Below, in pieces: positions 32,244-45,600 of a stretch of DNA of 64,000 nt; within the stretch, counting starts at the first letter, position 1; each line of letters starts with the position of its first letter. The stretch is from Puccinellia tenuiflora (taxonomy: Eukaryota > Streptophyta > Magnoliopsida > Poales > Poaceae). The position numbers were made by a program, and so were the translations under genes. The notes beneath the pieces are model-generated. The model saw only the letters and a program-made list of their open reading frames with translations. It searched no databases and was not told the DNA's origin. The stretch covers positions 372,669 through 436,668 of the forward strand of contig QRDG01000135.1 of the NCBI GenBank assembly GCA_012064385.1, read 5' to 3'.

Positions 32244-33016
32244 GCCGGCTCGCCGGAGACAGCGGTACGCCGCTCTCGGGGATTGCTTTTCCCTGCGCGC
32301 GTATCGTACGGCCAACGAGGCTATGGACACTGGAGGAATCCGAATTCCCTCGGCAAGCGGCGGCGGCTAGGGTTTTGGGCGTGGGGGAAGGAGGAAGCGG
32401 GAGCAGAGCAGGCGGTGGGAAGTGTGTGGAATGGCGTCGGACGTGGCGCGCTCCGATTAATGGCCTGGACTTAGATTTTCAGCGGAAATTCAGAAGAGAG
32501 ACTGTTGCTACGGTTCATGGTCGGACGCAAGCGTGACGGCGGGGGCTGATGCGGGTGCGGCACGTGGCACCTAGCAGCGGGTTGGATAATTCAAAAAAAA
32601 AAAATTCTTGACACGGGTTGGATAATCCTTGCCAAAACGGATGCGGTTGTTTCTCTCGAAACAATCTTTCACTCCGTTTTATATTATAAATAAGTCTCAA
32701 TTGATTCAGAATTTTTTAAATCTCAATCACTTAAAAAAGTGTAACGACAGTTCAAAAAACAATGTAACTCGAAAGAGTTGCACTTTTCTGGCTAAGCACT
32801 TTTCTGTTAGAAAAGTATAACTCATACACATTTTTGTAGGTGACTAAGATATAAGAAAAAATCAGGCGCTTAAAAATTAACAAATTCTTAAAAAAATGAT
32901 ATCAATATATACGTAATGCGCAAGAAGAAGAAGAAGAGCAAATGATGTTATTTAGCAGACGCAGTCGGCAGTCTTCGCACTTAATCCTGCGACGCACGGC
33001 ACCAAAGGCAAAAACC
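32244..33016. other. Intergenic between divergent carrier and GST genes
   Basis: Shared upstream region of both genes. A 13-bp direct repeat (CGGGTTGGATAAT at 32578 and 32614) brackets a 23-bp A-rich filler. No other gene. Confidence 0.5.
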
Positions 33017-33751
33017 ATGGCAGCTGCCGCGGCGGAGCCCAAGGAGGTGAAGCTGTACGGCGCGTGGGGAAGCGCCCACGCCGCCATGGCCCGGAACGCG
33101 CTGGAGCTCAAGGGCGTGCGGTACGAGTACGCGGAGGAGGACCTGGAGAACAAGAGCGAAGCGCTGCTGCGCCTGAACCCCGTCCACGGGGGCAAGGTCC
33201 CCGTGCTCGTCGTCGACGGCCGCCCCCTCGCCGAGTCGCTCGTCATCCTCGAGTACGTCGACGAGGCGTGGCCGGACCGGGCGCCGCGGATGCTCCCGCC
33301 ACGGGACCAGCCCCGCGCGCGCGCCGCGGCACGGTTCTGGGCGAGGTTCTTCCACGACAAGGTGTCGCCGCTGTCGCGCCAAGTTTTGTCCGCGGCGGAG
33401 GGGGAGGAGCGGGCGCGGGTGGTCAGGGAGATGAAGGAGCAGATGGCCGTGATGGAGGCCGGGCTCCGGAGGGACTTCCCGCTCGGGGGCGGCGGCGAAG
33501 AGGAAGGTCCGTTCCTGCACGGGAGGCAGCCTGGGCTGCTCGACGTCGTACTGGGCTCGTGCGCGGCCGGAAACAGAGTGCTCTCCGCCGTGGCTGGAGA
33601 AGAGATCGTGGAACCTGGTGTGGTGCCGCGCGTGCACGCTAGCTTGGTCGCGTTCGACAAGCTCGTCGCCGGATTCGGGACAAGCGTGCCGCACGAGCGC
33701 CTCCTGGCGCGTCTCCACCAGAGGCAGAGGACGCACGCCGCGCCTGCGTGA
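33017..33751 (+). CDS. GSTU: Glutathione S-transferase, tau class
   Basis: Intronless frame of 244 residues; the ATG at 33017 (AAAACCATGG context) is preferred over an in-frame ATG at 32942, because it gives the normal tau N-terminus. The thioredoxin-like half has VKLYGAWGSAHAAMARNALE, with Ser19 in the position of the catalytic Ser, NPVHGGKVPVL, and the glutathione-binding ES pair in LAESLVILEYVDEAWP. The C-terminal helical half follows (ARFWARFFHDKV). Tau GSTs are cytosolic plant enzymes that conjugate glutathione to electrophiles and herbicides. Most tau genes have one intron near the domain border; none is present here. The Ser-Ala-His after Trp replaces the usual Ser-Pro-Phe, so activity may differ. 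Confidence 0.88.
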   Translation: MAAAAAEPKEVKLYGAWGSAHAAMARNALELKGVRYEYAEEDLENKSEALLRLNPVHGGKVPVLVVDGRPLAESLVILEYVDEAWPDRAPRMLPPRDQPRARAAARFWARFFHDKVSPLSRQVLSAAEGEERARVVREMKEQMAVMEAGLRRDFPLGGGGEEEGPFLHGRQPGLLDVVLGSCAAGNRVLSAVAGEEIVEPGVVPRVHASLVAFDKLVAGFGTSVPHERLLARLHQRQRTHAAPA

Positions 33752-34800
33752 GCTATGTTATTGGGCTGGTGTGGAGTTACACCTCGGTGAAAAACCTGCT
33801 ACGCATAGGAAATAAACCAGCGGAGCTATAATATGTTCACATGTTTGTGCTATTTGTAAATAAAAATATTCTGTTAAATTTAGCTAAATCGTTGTCTGAA
33901 TGTTTATAATTTGAGCTCTCTTACGGTGATTGGCGCGCACTTCCGAGTACTACCATGAAAGAAGCGTCTGAAAAAGAAGAGCAAAGTAAATGTAGCATGT
34001 CCAAAACTGAATCAACCCCATCAACTACCATGGAATCTGTTTGTTTATTTTAAGTTTTGAACAAATTTTCACAAAACATGTTGGCCGAAATTGAACTTTG
34101 GCCAGTAATATGGGGCTCAATTTTTTTTTGGCACCCATCAAAATTTAAAATTGGTCGAATTTACGAAATGTTGAACTCTCATAGCATGGGTTCAAACACA
34201 AACAAACGGTCCATATAAAGATGCATCCTATTAAGTAACATATACCTGCATCAACTAATTCCTTTTATGTGACTGTGATGACTTAATTGAATGCAATAAG
34301 ATTGTCTACATTATCCTACATGTATTGTATTATGTTACACAAATAATACATAGTATTAAAAAACACAACTATTAAAAATATTTAAAATTAAAATATATTG
34401 ATTCATTGGGGCAATCGATATGAGGTGGCTATGGTATACAAAAAATATATTTATATTATTTTACACAAATAAGCCTTCGAGACCACCCAACAATGTTCTC
34501 AACCATCCTTCGGGATATCTGGAACTTCCACGTCATTTCGATATGTTGAAAAATAAAATGATTTTTCATTTTGCAATTAACCTACATGAAACCGAACTTA
34601 TCGGCGAAAAATACATGTCAGTTGGAAAAATCTTGTTACTACTACTTTAGATTCCAAAAATATCCAACTACCAACAATTTAGGTCCTATCTTGATAAACT
34701 TAACTTTAAGTATAGCTTCCAATCCGAAGGCTCTTTATATTTCAATCCGTTCGATAGCTCCAGCTCAAGGAAGAACGAATTACAAGTCGGGGAATGATGC
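33752..34800. other. Intergenic; weak MITE-like segment
   Basis: Ends ATGGAATCTGTTTGTTT (34030) and AAACAAACGGTCCAT (34201) form weak inverted repeats about 190 bp apart. Otherwise AT-rich and without genes. Confidence 0.35.
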
Positions 34801-36365
34801 TGTATTAAAATAAGTTGAGTGGTGCCCCAAGCGAAGGCGGAATTGCAGCTAGTAGCAGTTTTCCCTCGTTTAACGAACCGAGGTTTATCGAACCAGTAGG
34901 ACTTTGAAATCAACAACGAGGTGAATTTTGAAGATCTCTGGCGCTTGACCTTCAACAGACGTGGACCTGCACCTTGCCCCCAATGGCGGAAAGGTTGTCA
35001 ATCTTTCCGGTCTCGCAGAAAACAAAGCGGTTAATTGTATGATGAAATAGATAAAATATGAAAAGTGACCAGAGGAATAATGATGATTAAAAGCAAGTAA
35101 ATGAGGTTGTAAACAATGTAAAAAGATGGACCGGGGGCCTTGGGTTCACTAGTGGAGTCTCTCAAGTAAATAAAATATGCATGTGATGGGTGAACGAATT
35201 ACAGCTAGGCAATTGACAAGATCATGACACAAACCCAATTTAGCTATGACAAAAAGGACATGATAATATTTATGGAGGCATCACGACAAGGAACAAAGAC
35301 CGTTGAGTCCAACTGCGTCTTTGTCTAAAAAGTCCACCGTGGGATCGCTATCCAGCCTGTCACCCAACGGTATTAAGTTGCAAGCAACTGATAATTGCAT
35401 TAAGTAAAGTGCATGAAGTAAGCAATACTAATATCAAAAGAGACATTAACACCGCTGTTTTACCCTTAGTAGCAATAGCACACCCTCGCTCTTAGACGTT
35501 TCTGTCACTCGTGCCCAGGAACAAAAGGGGGCATGAACCCACTATCTAGCATAAATACCCTCTCTTGGAGATACACACAATCACTTGGCCAAAGTAACTA
35601 CGCACATCGGAGAGCATGAAAGAACATAAATTACTCATATAAGAATCATGCACAATCTTAACATAACTTTATAATCCATCGGATCCCAACAAACACATCA
35701 CATAGCATTACAATAATCGATCTTGATCATGTTAAGTAGCTCACGAGATCATAAGACATGAAGCACAAGAGAGAGAGAGACTACCAACTAGCTACTACCA
35801 TAGACCCATACTCTAAGGTGAGACTACTCACAAATCATCCCGGAGGAGGGCATGACGATGAAGAGCCCCCAGGATCGATCTCCCCTCCGGCAGATCAGCT
35901 TCAGATTGGACCCCGAACTAGGGTTTTCGGTGACGGCGCGTCGGGGTCGAGTTTCTGGAAAATAATGGCCGCCTCGACGTTTTTAGGTTATTTCTGATTT
36001 TATAGGCGTCGAAGGGGGCCGAGGAGGTGCCCCACGGGCAGGGGCGGGTCCCACCCATGGGTCCCCCCTAGGCCGCGGCAGGAGGTCTCCTGCGCCCTGA
36101 GGGTCGCCTCCGAGGCTGCCCTTCGGACTCCGTCTTCGTCTTGGCGTAAAAATAATCCCCATAAATTTTGGTGCAATTCCGAGAATATTTCCAGAAGTAA
36201 ATTTCTGAAACAAAAAGACAGCAGAAACAGGGAACTAGCACTTGGCATCTTGTCAATAGGTTAGTCCGACAAAATGCATAAAAATGATAACAGTAAAAAC
36301 ATGTGACAATAACACAAAACTAGCATGGATCACTAAAAAATTATAGATACGTTTGAGACGTATCA
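34801..36365 (-). repeat. 3' LTR of the minus-strand gypsy-like element
   Basis: TG...CA on the minus strand, TGATACGTC at 36365 down to about 34801. The right border is firm from the start motif and adjacent purine tract; the left border is estimated. Confidence 0.55.
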
Positions 36366-38904
36366 GCATCCCCAAGGTTAACTCCTACTCGTCCTCGAGT
36401 AGGTAAGTGATAACAAAAAAAAAATTATGAGACATGCAACCAACACATTCTTGATCAAGATAGTGATGCAAATCAAAGGATGTGAATAAAGAGATACAAA
36501 AAAATTGTCTATAATTAATAGTAGGAAAGCAATGGATAAACAAGTTGAATCATCCAAGCAAAACCTTTCATAAATAGTATGTCAAAGACATGAAAACAAT
36601 GTGATCAACATATTTGACTAATTCACAAGGATAATAATTTCATGACAAAAGTGTTTGAGAATCAACACAAAGGAAGATGTAAGCATTAGCAAAGAGGTTC
36701 AACTTCCAACGGCTTATCTTATAGATAAAGTCAATATAAAGATTCATGTTTAATCTTGATAATGTAATATGCTCAACGATACCCAGGGTCAATTCTAGAT
36801 GTTTGCTTTTGTGGAGATAGAAGGAAAAAGGGAAAACTGACTCAACATTAAAAGTAAAAGAAAGTCCCTTCGCAGAGGGAAGCAGGGATTAGTCATGTGC
36901 TAGAGCCGTTTGGTTTTTAAAACAGAAGTAAAATGATTTTGAGGTATGCATGCTTTCGTCAACGACCTCACAACAGAGAAACTATCTAGTCCCTCATGAC
37001 AAGCAAGGTTTTTAGACTTGTGAGAGCAGCTGGTTCTTAGAAGAGCGAGTACGCTCTTCTTTCTCCTTGGTTTCACCACTGTCTAATGTTTGGGCTGATT
37101 TCTCAGATTTGCATTGCGCGGAGGAGAATTGTGAGTTATATTTATATTTTTGCTTAAGCTGCTCTCGGGTTGATTCAAGTGAAGACGTAATCCATCAACA
37201 CCGGGTGAAAGGGGGGAAATGACCTCGCTTGTCACAAGTTATATCTAGCTCTCTACTGCTCCCTCATTAGCTTAAAAACAGAGGCACACAGAAAAAGTAT
37301 TTTGAATTTTTAAAGGTAGCACATGAAAAATTTACTTGGAATGTTAGGAAATACCATGCATAGGTAGATATGGTGGAATCACCTGGCAAGAAAGTTTGGC
37401 TTTGGGGATTGGATGCACGAGTGAACCATACACTCAGTACGACTTTTAGGCTTAGCAAAAAGGGTGTTTGAAGCAAACATCTAACAATAAACGGTAACAG
37501 ACAACATAAGACATTTATCGGTCATAACCATAAAAACTCTACACCGTCTTCCTTGTTGACCAAACAATTCTTTTGATGGAAAGATTAGCACTATGAATTA
37601 ACAACTGTGAAAAACCACACAATTTCAAGCTTTCAACCATATTCTTTAGTAATCAATTCCACTCAAATAACCAGCAAGTTTAAGAATTCAACTTAACATC
37701 TCAAAACAATTGAGAAGCATCAAGTATCCACACCATGATCTACAAAACTATGCAGGCTTTTCATTTTATTCTATCATCACACAATCAACATTTTGTCGCA
37801 TTGACAATTCAAGCAATTTTTCAACAACAACTCTCCAACAATTATAAGTGAAGAACAAGAGAGTTTAACTTAACAACTAGCAGCTCTAAACAAGATAAAA
37901 GCTAAAAGCGAGAGCTTACTAGAAAACAGACAGTAGCTAAGAATACTCAAAAAGATATAAGCGAAGCAAAGGAGTATTCAAACGAAAAAGCGGAGCGTGT
38001 CCCTCTCCCACACAAATAAATCTAGGATCCAAGAAAGATATGACTAGCAAACAAACAAACAAAACTGAAAGTAAAAAGATGCTCCAAGCATAGCACATAA
38101 TATGTAAAGTGATAAAAACGAAGTTCAACGAAGACGACCTTATGATAGTCGATGAAGATGAGGGGATGCCTTGGGCATCCCCAAGCTTTGACTCTTGATA
38201 GTTCTTGATATTCAGAGGGGGTGCCATGGGGGCATCCCCAAGCTTGATCTCTGATCCATCCTCGATTTCTTCATATTCCTCTCCTTTGGAACTTAAAAAC
38301 TCACTTCACACAAAACTTCTCATAATTTGATTAGAGGGTTAGTGCTCATAAATTAAAATGCTAATGTGTTCAACTCATGACAAATTGCAAACCAACTTCA
38401 TTAAACATTAGCTACTGTTTACTAAGCCTCAATGTGGCACTCCACCCCTAGAGTATCACATATGACGATGGTAAAGAGACAAATGCAAAATAAAAGCAGA
38501 ATCTGTCAAAATCTGAACAGTCTGTAAAGATCGAATTTTTCGAGTCACTTCTACAGCTCAAATCAAAAAACTTAAAACTAACGAAAGATATATAAAAGCA
38601 TCAGGCTTGCTGTAAAAAATTATCAGAAAAATAAAAATTCTGGCGATTTAGAATTTTCGTGCAACATGCGCACAGAATCTGTTTTTGGACAGCAACACAA
38701 TACCTCGCACTTTCAATGCTTTAGAGGATAAACTTGGCACAAAAAACCAAAAGAAAAAGATACAATGAAGTTGCTACAGAGGTAATAACTTCATGACTCA
38801 AGAAAAGAAAAAGCAAACTGAAAATAAAAGATGGGTTGCCTCCCAACAAGCGCTTTTCTTTAACGCCTTTTAGCTAGGCGCGATGCCAAATATCAAGTTT
38901 TTTC
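34801..38904 (-). mobile_element. Gypsy-like LTR retrotransposon, 3' LTR and 3' internal part, minus strand
   Basis: Read on the minus strand, an internal region ending in GCTTGGGGATGC-type purine words leads into TGATACGTCTCAAACGTATC at 36365, a start seen in many Triticeae LTRs. The LTR runs left to about 34801 (ends TTAATACA; this limit is an estimate). The internal region 36366-38904 is non-coding in all frames, with repeated AAGCTTGGGGATGCC words at about 38175 and 38230. It is cut off at 38904 by the copia LTR. No gag or pol remains in the window. Confidence 0.65.
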
Positions 38905-40603
38905 TGAAGGGTCGCAGCATAGAAAACAAAAAAATTCCTACGCAAAGATGGCGGAATAAACCCAACACGAGATCTGATCTACGAGAGGTTGGTAGCAAGA
39001 AGGAGATCGAATCTCACCCTCGAAGAAAACCGTGAGCGTTTTGTCGAGGCAGGGGTTGGCTAGTCGATCCCCGCAACTAGACTCGTCTAGTCGCGAGGAG
39101 ATGTATTATCCAAGCGCCGCACGAGCAACGCCTTCGAGAGGTCCACACGTACGGCTCGATGAAGACTCCACGTTCTTGATCCCGCAAGAAGTGGTGGAGA
39201 GGCTCGCGAGATCAGCAGCACACCGACGGTGGTGTGGTGGTTATGGTGGAGATCCGACAGGGCTTCGCCAAGCGTCTGCGGAGGAGAGAGGAGGAGGAGG
39301 TGGTGCGGCTAGGGGAGAGGAGGGGGGACGGCGGCTAGGGCACCAAGGGGGTGCGGCAGCACTCCCCTGCCCCCTCCTTATATAGGAGGCCAGGGGGCTG
39401 CGCCCCATCTCCCTCTAGGGCCGGCGGCTAGGGAGGCTTGGCCCCCAAGCCAGCCGCCCTAGGGTTAGGGTTTGGCCGGCCCCCCTTCTTGGGCTTTCAG
39501 CCCTAGCCCGCATGGGCCCTTAGGGGCATGGTGCGGCTGGCCCATGAGGCCAGTCCACCACCCCTTTTATTCCATGTGGGCCCCATACTCCTATGGGCCC
39601 CACTTCTAGACCCCTCTAGAACCTTATAGAATATTCCGGTACTTTACCGATAAATTCCCGAACCTTTTCGATACCTCCGGAAACTACTTTCCTTATATGA
39701 ATCTTATTCTCCGGACCACTCCGAAACTCCTCGTGACGTCCGGGATCCCATCCGAGACTCCGAATCAATATTCTTTCTCACCATCATTTATCTTGAGCCC
39801 TAACTACATCGAACGTTAAGTGTGTGACTCTGCGGGTTCGTGAATATGTCATATTAATAGTGGGACCGGGATGCCCATATTAATTCCTACATATTCGACG
39901 AAGTACTTTACCAGTCGAACCACAATGTCCGGGATTCAATTAATCCATATACGATTCCTTTTGTTTCACGATATATTACTTGTCCGAGATTCAATCCACC
40001 GATATCTCCATATCAGATTAATCTCGTTCCCGACAAGTTCTCTTTACTCGTTCCCATAGAATAGGATCCCTTATGACTAGCTACTTAGTCATATGCTTGC
40101 AAGCGTTTGGATACTATACTACCGAGAGGGCCCAGAGATATCTATCCAACTGTTGGACGAATAAATCCCAGTCTCGATTCATGCCACCCAACAACCTATC
40201 ATCGGGGAACCTGAAAGCCACCTTTATAATCACCCAGTTACGAAGTGACGTTTGATGTCCACAAAGCACTCCTCCGATAAGTGGGAGTAACATAATCTCA
40301 TGGTCTAAGGAAACTATATTTGACATCTATTTAATTTGAGTCTTGTCCATCATATCATCTCCCATGATACAAACTTCGTTTATCAAGTGATTCATAAATC
40401 CATGATTAGGAAACGTCTAACCATCACTTTGATCAAACGAACTAGTCACAAGAGGAAAGACTAGGGACACATTACCGTTTATATTCCACACATGTATTTG
40501 TTTCCGATTAATACAATTCTAGCATGGATATAAACATATATCATGAACGGGAAATATGATAATTAACATTCTTTATTATTGCCTCTTGGGCATATTCCCA
40601 ACA
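38905..40603 (-). repeat. 3' LTR of the copia element
   Basis: 1,699 bp. Minus-strand start TGTTGGGAATATG at 40603, preceded by the purine tract AAGTGGGAGAC (40604-40614); ends CGACCCTTCA at 38905. Confidence 0.9.
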
Positions 40604-41343
40604 GTCTCCCACTTGCACTAGAGTCAATAATCTAGTTTACATTTGTAGCAATCTAACACCCATGGCCTCTCGGTGCTGATCATGTTTTGCTCGTGGGAGA
40701 GGTTTAGTCAACGGGTCTGCCACATTCAGATCCGTATGCACCTTGCAAATCTCTATGTCACCATCCTTGACATTCTCATGCAAATTGTGAAAGCGGCGCT
40801 TAATATGCTTGGTATTCTTGTGTGAAGTTGGGTCCTTGGCAAGAGCTATTGCACCTGTATTTTCATAGTACAGGGCCAGAGGTCTTGACGCACTCGGAAC
40901 CACACTTAGCTCTGAGAGGAACTCCTTCATCCAGACTGCTTCACTTGCTGCCGACGAGGCTGCAGCATACTCCGCTTCAGTTGAAGATTTTGCCACCACG
41001 CTCCGCTTGGAACTCCTCCAACTCACAGCGCCACCATTCAGAATAAACACGTATCCAGACTAAGACATAGAATCATCCGGATCTGTGTCCCAACTAGCAT
41101 CGACGTAACTCCTTACGACAAGCTCTTAGTCATCTCCATACACGAGAACATTTACTTAGTTCTATTTAGATACTTAAGGATATTCTTGACAGCTGTCCAG
41201 TGTTCCACTCCTCGATCACTTTGGTACCTGCTAGTCAAACTTACAACATGGCACACATCTGGTCTAGTACATAGCATAGCATACATGATAGAGCCTATGG
41301 CTGAGTCATAGGGAACTTGGTTCATTATCTCTCTATCTTTTGT

Positions 41344-42668
41344 TGTCGGGGATATAACCCCGGGTACCTCAGAGTTGGAAGTTTATTGGAGTTAACAAGG
41401 AAGAAATAGCAATAAATAGATATAAGATAAAGAAAAAGAGGAAAAGGTCAGCCTGGGCCGACTTTGGCAGGGCCCAGGCCGACATACCCAGCACCAGGCC
41501 ATATAGGCATATGTCGGACGCCCAGAACCCGGCTGGGCCGGTTCCTATCTCGCATGGAACCCAGATGGGCCGAATCGCCCAAGGCCGGAATACCCTGCCG
41601 ACTTCTGGATCCCGGATGGGCCGAGTCAAGCCTCCAGGTCCCGGCTGGCCCGAGTCAAGCCTCCACGCTCCGGGGTGGGCCGAGTCAAGGCGCCACGCTC
41701 CGGGGTGGGCCGAGTCAAGCCTCCACGCTCCGGGGTGGGCCGAGATACCGCAGTGGCTGGGCCGAGTTTACGCTTCGTACGACAGCGTCGCCAGCCTCAG
41801 AACGATCATTGCTCCTTCGCATCGACCACCGGGTCATCGCAAGCAGCGCTCCTGTATGCCGGGGAGCGACCGAGGTATCCTATACCTCGGGTCTTCCGAC
41901 ATCTCCTGCGCCTCGGCTGCTCTCCGTGCGCAGCGTGAGGCCGGCTCTTGCGACCGAGGTACCGAGTTGCCTCAGACCAGCATAATCCAGCTATTGGCAT
42001 CCAGCATTACCAGATATTGGGACGCTCCCAGCTCGTATCTGGAGCAGCCACCAATTGACCAAGCGGAGGCCAAGCCAAGAGCTCAAACCGACATTACAAG
42101 TATCATCCTCGACGAGTACCAGATGCCCTGCCACCTCCAGAAGACAAGCGCTAGAGGACAGGACGAAGGACGGACAGGACATGCCAAGCCCATCCCCGTG
42201 ACACATGCACAGTGCGGACAAGACCCCAATAGTCAATTCGGGCCCAGTATAGCATAGTGTAATGCATAGTGTTCTGTGGGCCACCTCTTGTCCCCTGGGC
42301 TCCCCTTTATAAGGAGCACCAAGGGGAACGCTCCGAGTGGTCCCGGCGGGCTCATTTTCCCCCATGAGCTCAGTCTCATTTCCTCTCTTTGCTAGCTTAG
42401 CACTGCTCTGCTCTCACATACAGCTCAAGGAGCCCTTGTACCGATCACATATACAGATATGAGAATATACCAAATAGAATAGATGCTGCAGTAGGGGTTT
42501 TATCTCTCGCGAGAGCCCTGAAGCAGGGTAAATACTTGTGTTTGTATGTTCTTCCGTGTGCGCTCTTCAGCGCGCTATCCCTTCCCGAATCCTCTAGTGT
42601 CCATCGGCCCCAAACTTAAGCCTACCCCTAGGCATCTGTTGTTCACCACGACGACATCTGCCGTGACA
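41344..42668 (+). mobile_element. Solo LTR inserted in the copia pol
   Basis: A 1,325-bp block from TGTCGGGGATATAACC to GCCGTGACA (TGTC/GACA ends), with a TATA box (CCTTTATAAGG near 42306), interrupts the RT frame between KTQNP and TKDREIM. Flanks TTTGT and GGATT are not duplicates, so the insertion site was altered. It contains a 30-bp repeat. Confidence 0.75.
41620..41748. repeat. 30-bp tandem repeat in the solo LTR
   Basis: CGCTCCGGGGTGGGCCGAG recurs at 41666, 41696 and 41726, with a weaker copy before. Confidence 0.9.
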
Positions 42669-45600
42669 GGATTCTGAGTCTTACTCAAAACCTTTCCTTG
42701 CAACATTGTAAGAACCCCTTCTTCGAATTTTCCATTCTGAACTTCTTCAGAACCTTGTCAAGGTATGTACTTTGTGAAAGCCCTATTAGGCGCCTTGACC
42801 TATCTCTGTAGATCTTTATGCCTAAAATGTACGCTGCTTCGCCAAGGTATTTCATTGAAAAACTCTTATTCAAATAAGCCTTTACACTTTCCAGTAGTGT
42901 AACATCATTTCCAATCAATAATATGTCATCCACATATAGTATCAGAAATGCAACTGAACTCCCACTCACTTTCTTGTAAATGCAGGCTTCTCCATAAGTT
43001 TGGACAAATCCAAACCCTTTGATCACCTTGTTAGCATCAGTCCAAACCGGAGATTCCAACTCCGCGATGCTTGCTTCAGTCCATAGATGGATCTCTGAAG
43101 TTTGCATACCTTGTTAGCATCCTTTGGATCAACAAAACCTTCGGGCTGCACCATGTACAACTCTTCCTTAATATGACCATTAAGGAACGCGGTCTTCACA
43201 TCCATTTGCCAAATTTCATAATCATAAAATGCGGCAATTGCTAACATAATCCGAACAGATTTCAGCATCGCTACAGCTGAGAATGTCTCATCGTAGTAAA
43301 CTCCTTGAATTTGTCGGAAACCATTTGCGACAAGTCGAGCTTTATACACGGTGACGTTTCCGTTAGCATCTGTCTTTCTTTTGAATATCCATTTGTTCTC
43401 AACGGCCTTACGGTCGTTCGGTAAGTCCACCAAAGTCCATACTTGGTTTTCATACATGGATTCCATTTCGGATTTCATGGCTCCTAGCCATTTATCGGAG
43501 TCTGGGCTCATCATCGCTTCATCATAATTCGCAGGTTCATCATTGTCTAACAACATGACACTCATGACGGGGTTATACCGATCAGGGGCGGTACGTTCCC
43601 TCGTTGACCTGCGAGGTTCAATAGCAGCTTTGACTGGAGCAGCATGATCAACATCATTTGCTCTTCTTCAGGTGGCGACGGCTGTTCTGGAACAACTTCC
43701 AGTTCTGCGCTACTCGGCATCTCAAGAACAGGTTCGATAACCTCGTCAAGCTCTATTTTCCTCCCACTCACTTCTCTCGAGAGAAACTCCTTCTCTAGAA
43801 AGGAACCATTCTTGGCAACGAAAATCTTGCCCTCGGTTCTGTGGTAGAAGGTATACCCAATAGTTTCCTTAGGGTATCCTATGAAGACGCATTTTTCCGA
43901 TTTGGGTTCGAGCTTATCAGGTTGAAGCTTTTTCACATAAGCATCGCAACCCCAAACTTTGAGAAACGATAACTTCGGCTTCTTGCCAAACCATAACTCA
44001 TATGGAGTCGTCTCAACGGATTTTGATGGTGCCCTATTTAAAGTGAATGCGGCTGTCTCTAATGCATAGCTCCAAAATGATAGTGGCAGATCTGTATGAG
44101 ACATCATAGATCGCACCATATCCAATAAGGTTCGATTACGACGTTCAGACACACCATTACGCTGTGGTGTTCCGGGTGGCGTGAGTTGTGAAACAATTCC
44201 ACACGTCTTTAAATGCATGCCAAACTCGTAACTCAAATATTCGCCTCCACGATCGGATCGGAGAAACTTTATTTTCTTGTTACGATGATTCTCAACTTCA
44301 CTCTGAAATTCTTTGAACTTTTCGAACGTTTCAGACTTGTGTTTCATTAAGTAAATATACCCATATCTACTTAAATCATCGGTGAAGGTCAAGAAGTAAC
44401 GATATCCACCGCGTGCTGCAACACTCATTGGACCGCACACATCGGTATGTATGATTTCTAACAAGTCTGTTGCTCTCTCCATCGTGCCGGAGAAGGGTGT
44501 TCGAGTCATCTTGCCCATAAGGCATGGTTCGCAAGTTTCAAATGATTCAAAATCAAGTGAATCCAAAAGTCCATCAGAATGGAGTTTCTTCATGCGCTTT
44601 ACACCAATGTGACCCAAACGGCAGTGCCACAAATATGTGGTATTATCATCATTCAGTTTGCATCTTTTGGCATCAATGTTATGAACATGTGTATCACTAC
44701 TATCGAGATTCAGCAGAAATAAACCATTCCTCTCAGGTGCATGACCATAAAAGGTATTATCCATATAAATCGAAACACCAAAGTTTTCAGACTTAAATGA
44801 ATAACCGTCTCGCAATAAACAAGATCCAGATACAATGTTCATGCTTAACGCAGGCACATAATAACAATTATTAAGGTTTAAAACTAATCCCGAAGGTAAG
44901 CGCAGAGGGAGTGTGCCGACAGCGATGACTTCAACTTTTGATCCATTTCCAACGCGCATCGTCACCTCGTCCCTTGCCAAGCGTCGTCTATTCCGCAGCT
45001 CCTGTTTCGAGTTACATATATTAGCAACTGAACCAGTATCAAATACCCAGGTGCTACTACGATCACTTGTTAAATACACATCAATAACGTGTATATCATA
45101 TATACCTTGTTTGACGGTGCCAGCCTTCTTGTCTGCCAGATACTTGGGGCAATTCCGCTTCCAGTGTCCAGTTCCCTTGCAGTAGAAGCACTCAGTATCA
45201 GACTTAGGGCCCTTCCTTGACTTCCTCGCAGGCACGGCAGCTCGCTTGCCGCCCTTCTTGAAGTTGTCTCTTTTGCCCTTTTTCTTGAAACTAGTGGTCT
45301 TGTTGACCATCAACACTTGATGCTCCTTCTTGATTTCCACTTCCGCGGTCTTTAACATCGCGAAGAGCTCAGGAAGAGTTTTCTCCATTCCTTGCATGTT
45401 ATAGTTCATCACAAAGCTTTTGTAGCTAGGTGGAAGTGACTGGAGAACACGGTCAATCCCCAACTCATTGGGAATCACAACACCCAGCTGCGCTAGACGA
45501 TCACCGTACCCAGACATTCTGAGCACATGTTCACTAACGGAGCTGTTCTCCTCCATCATACAGCTAAAGAACTTGGAGGAGGCCTCATACCTCTCCACCT

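Noticed and set aside
33017..33751. Tau GST as a processed retrocopy
   Set aside because: Although intronless, no poly(A) tail or flanking duplication was found.
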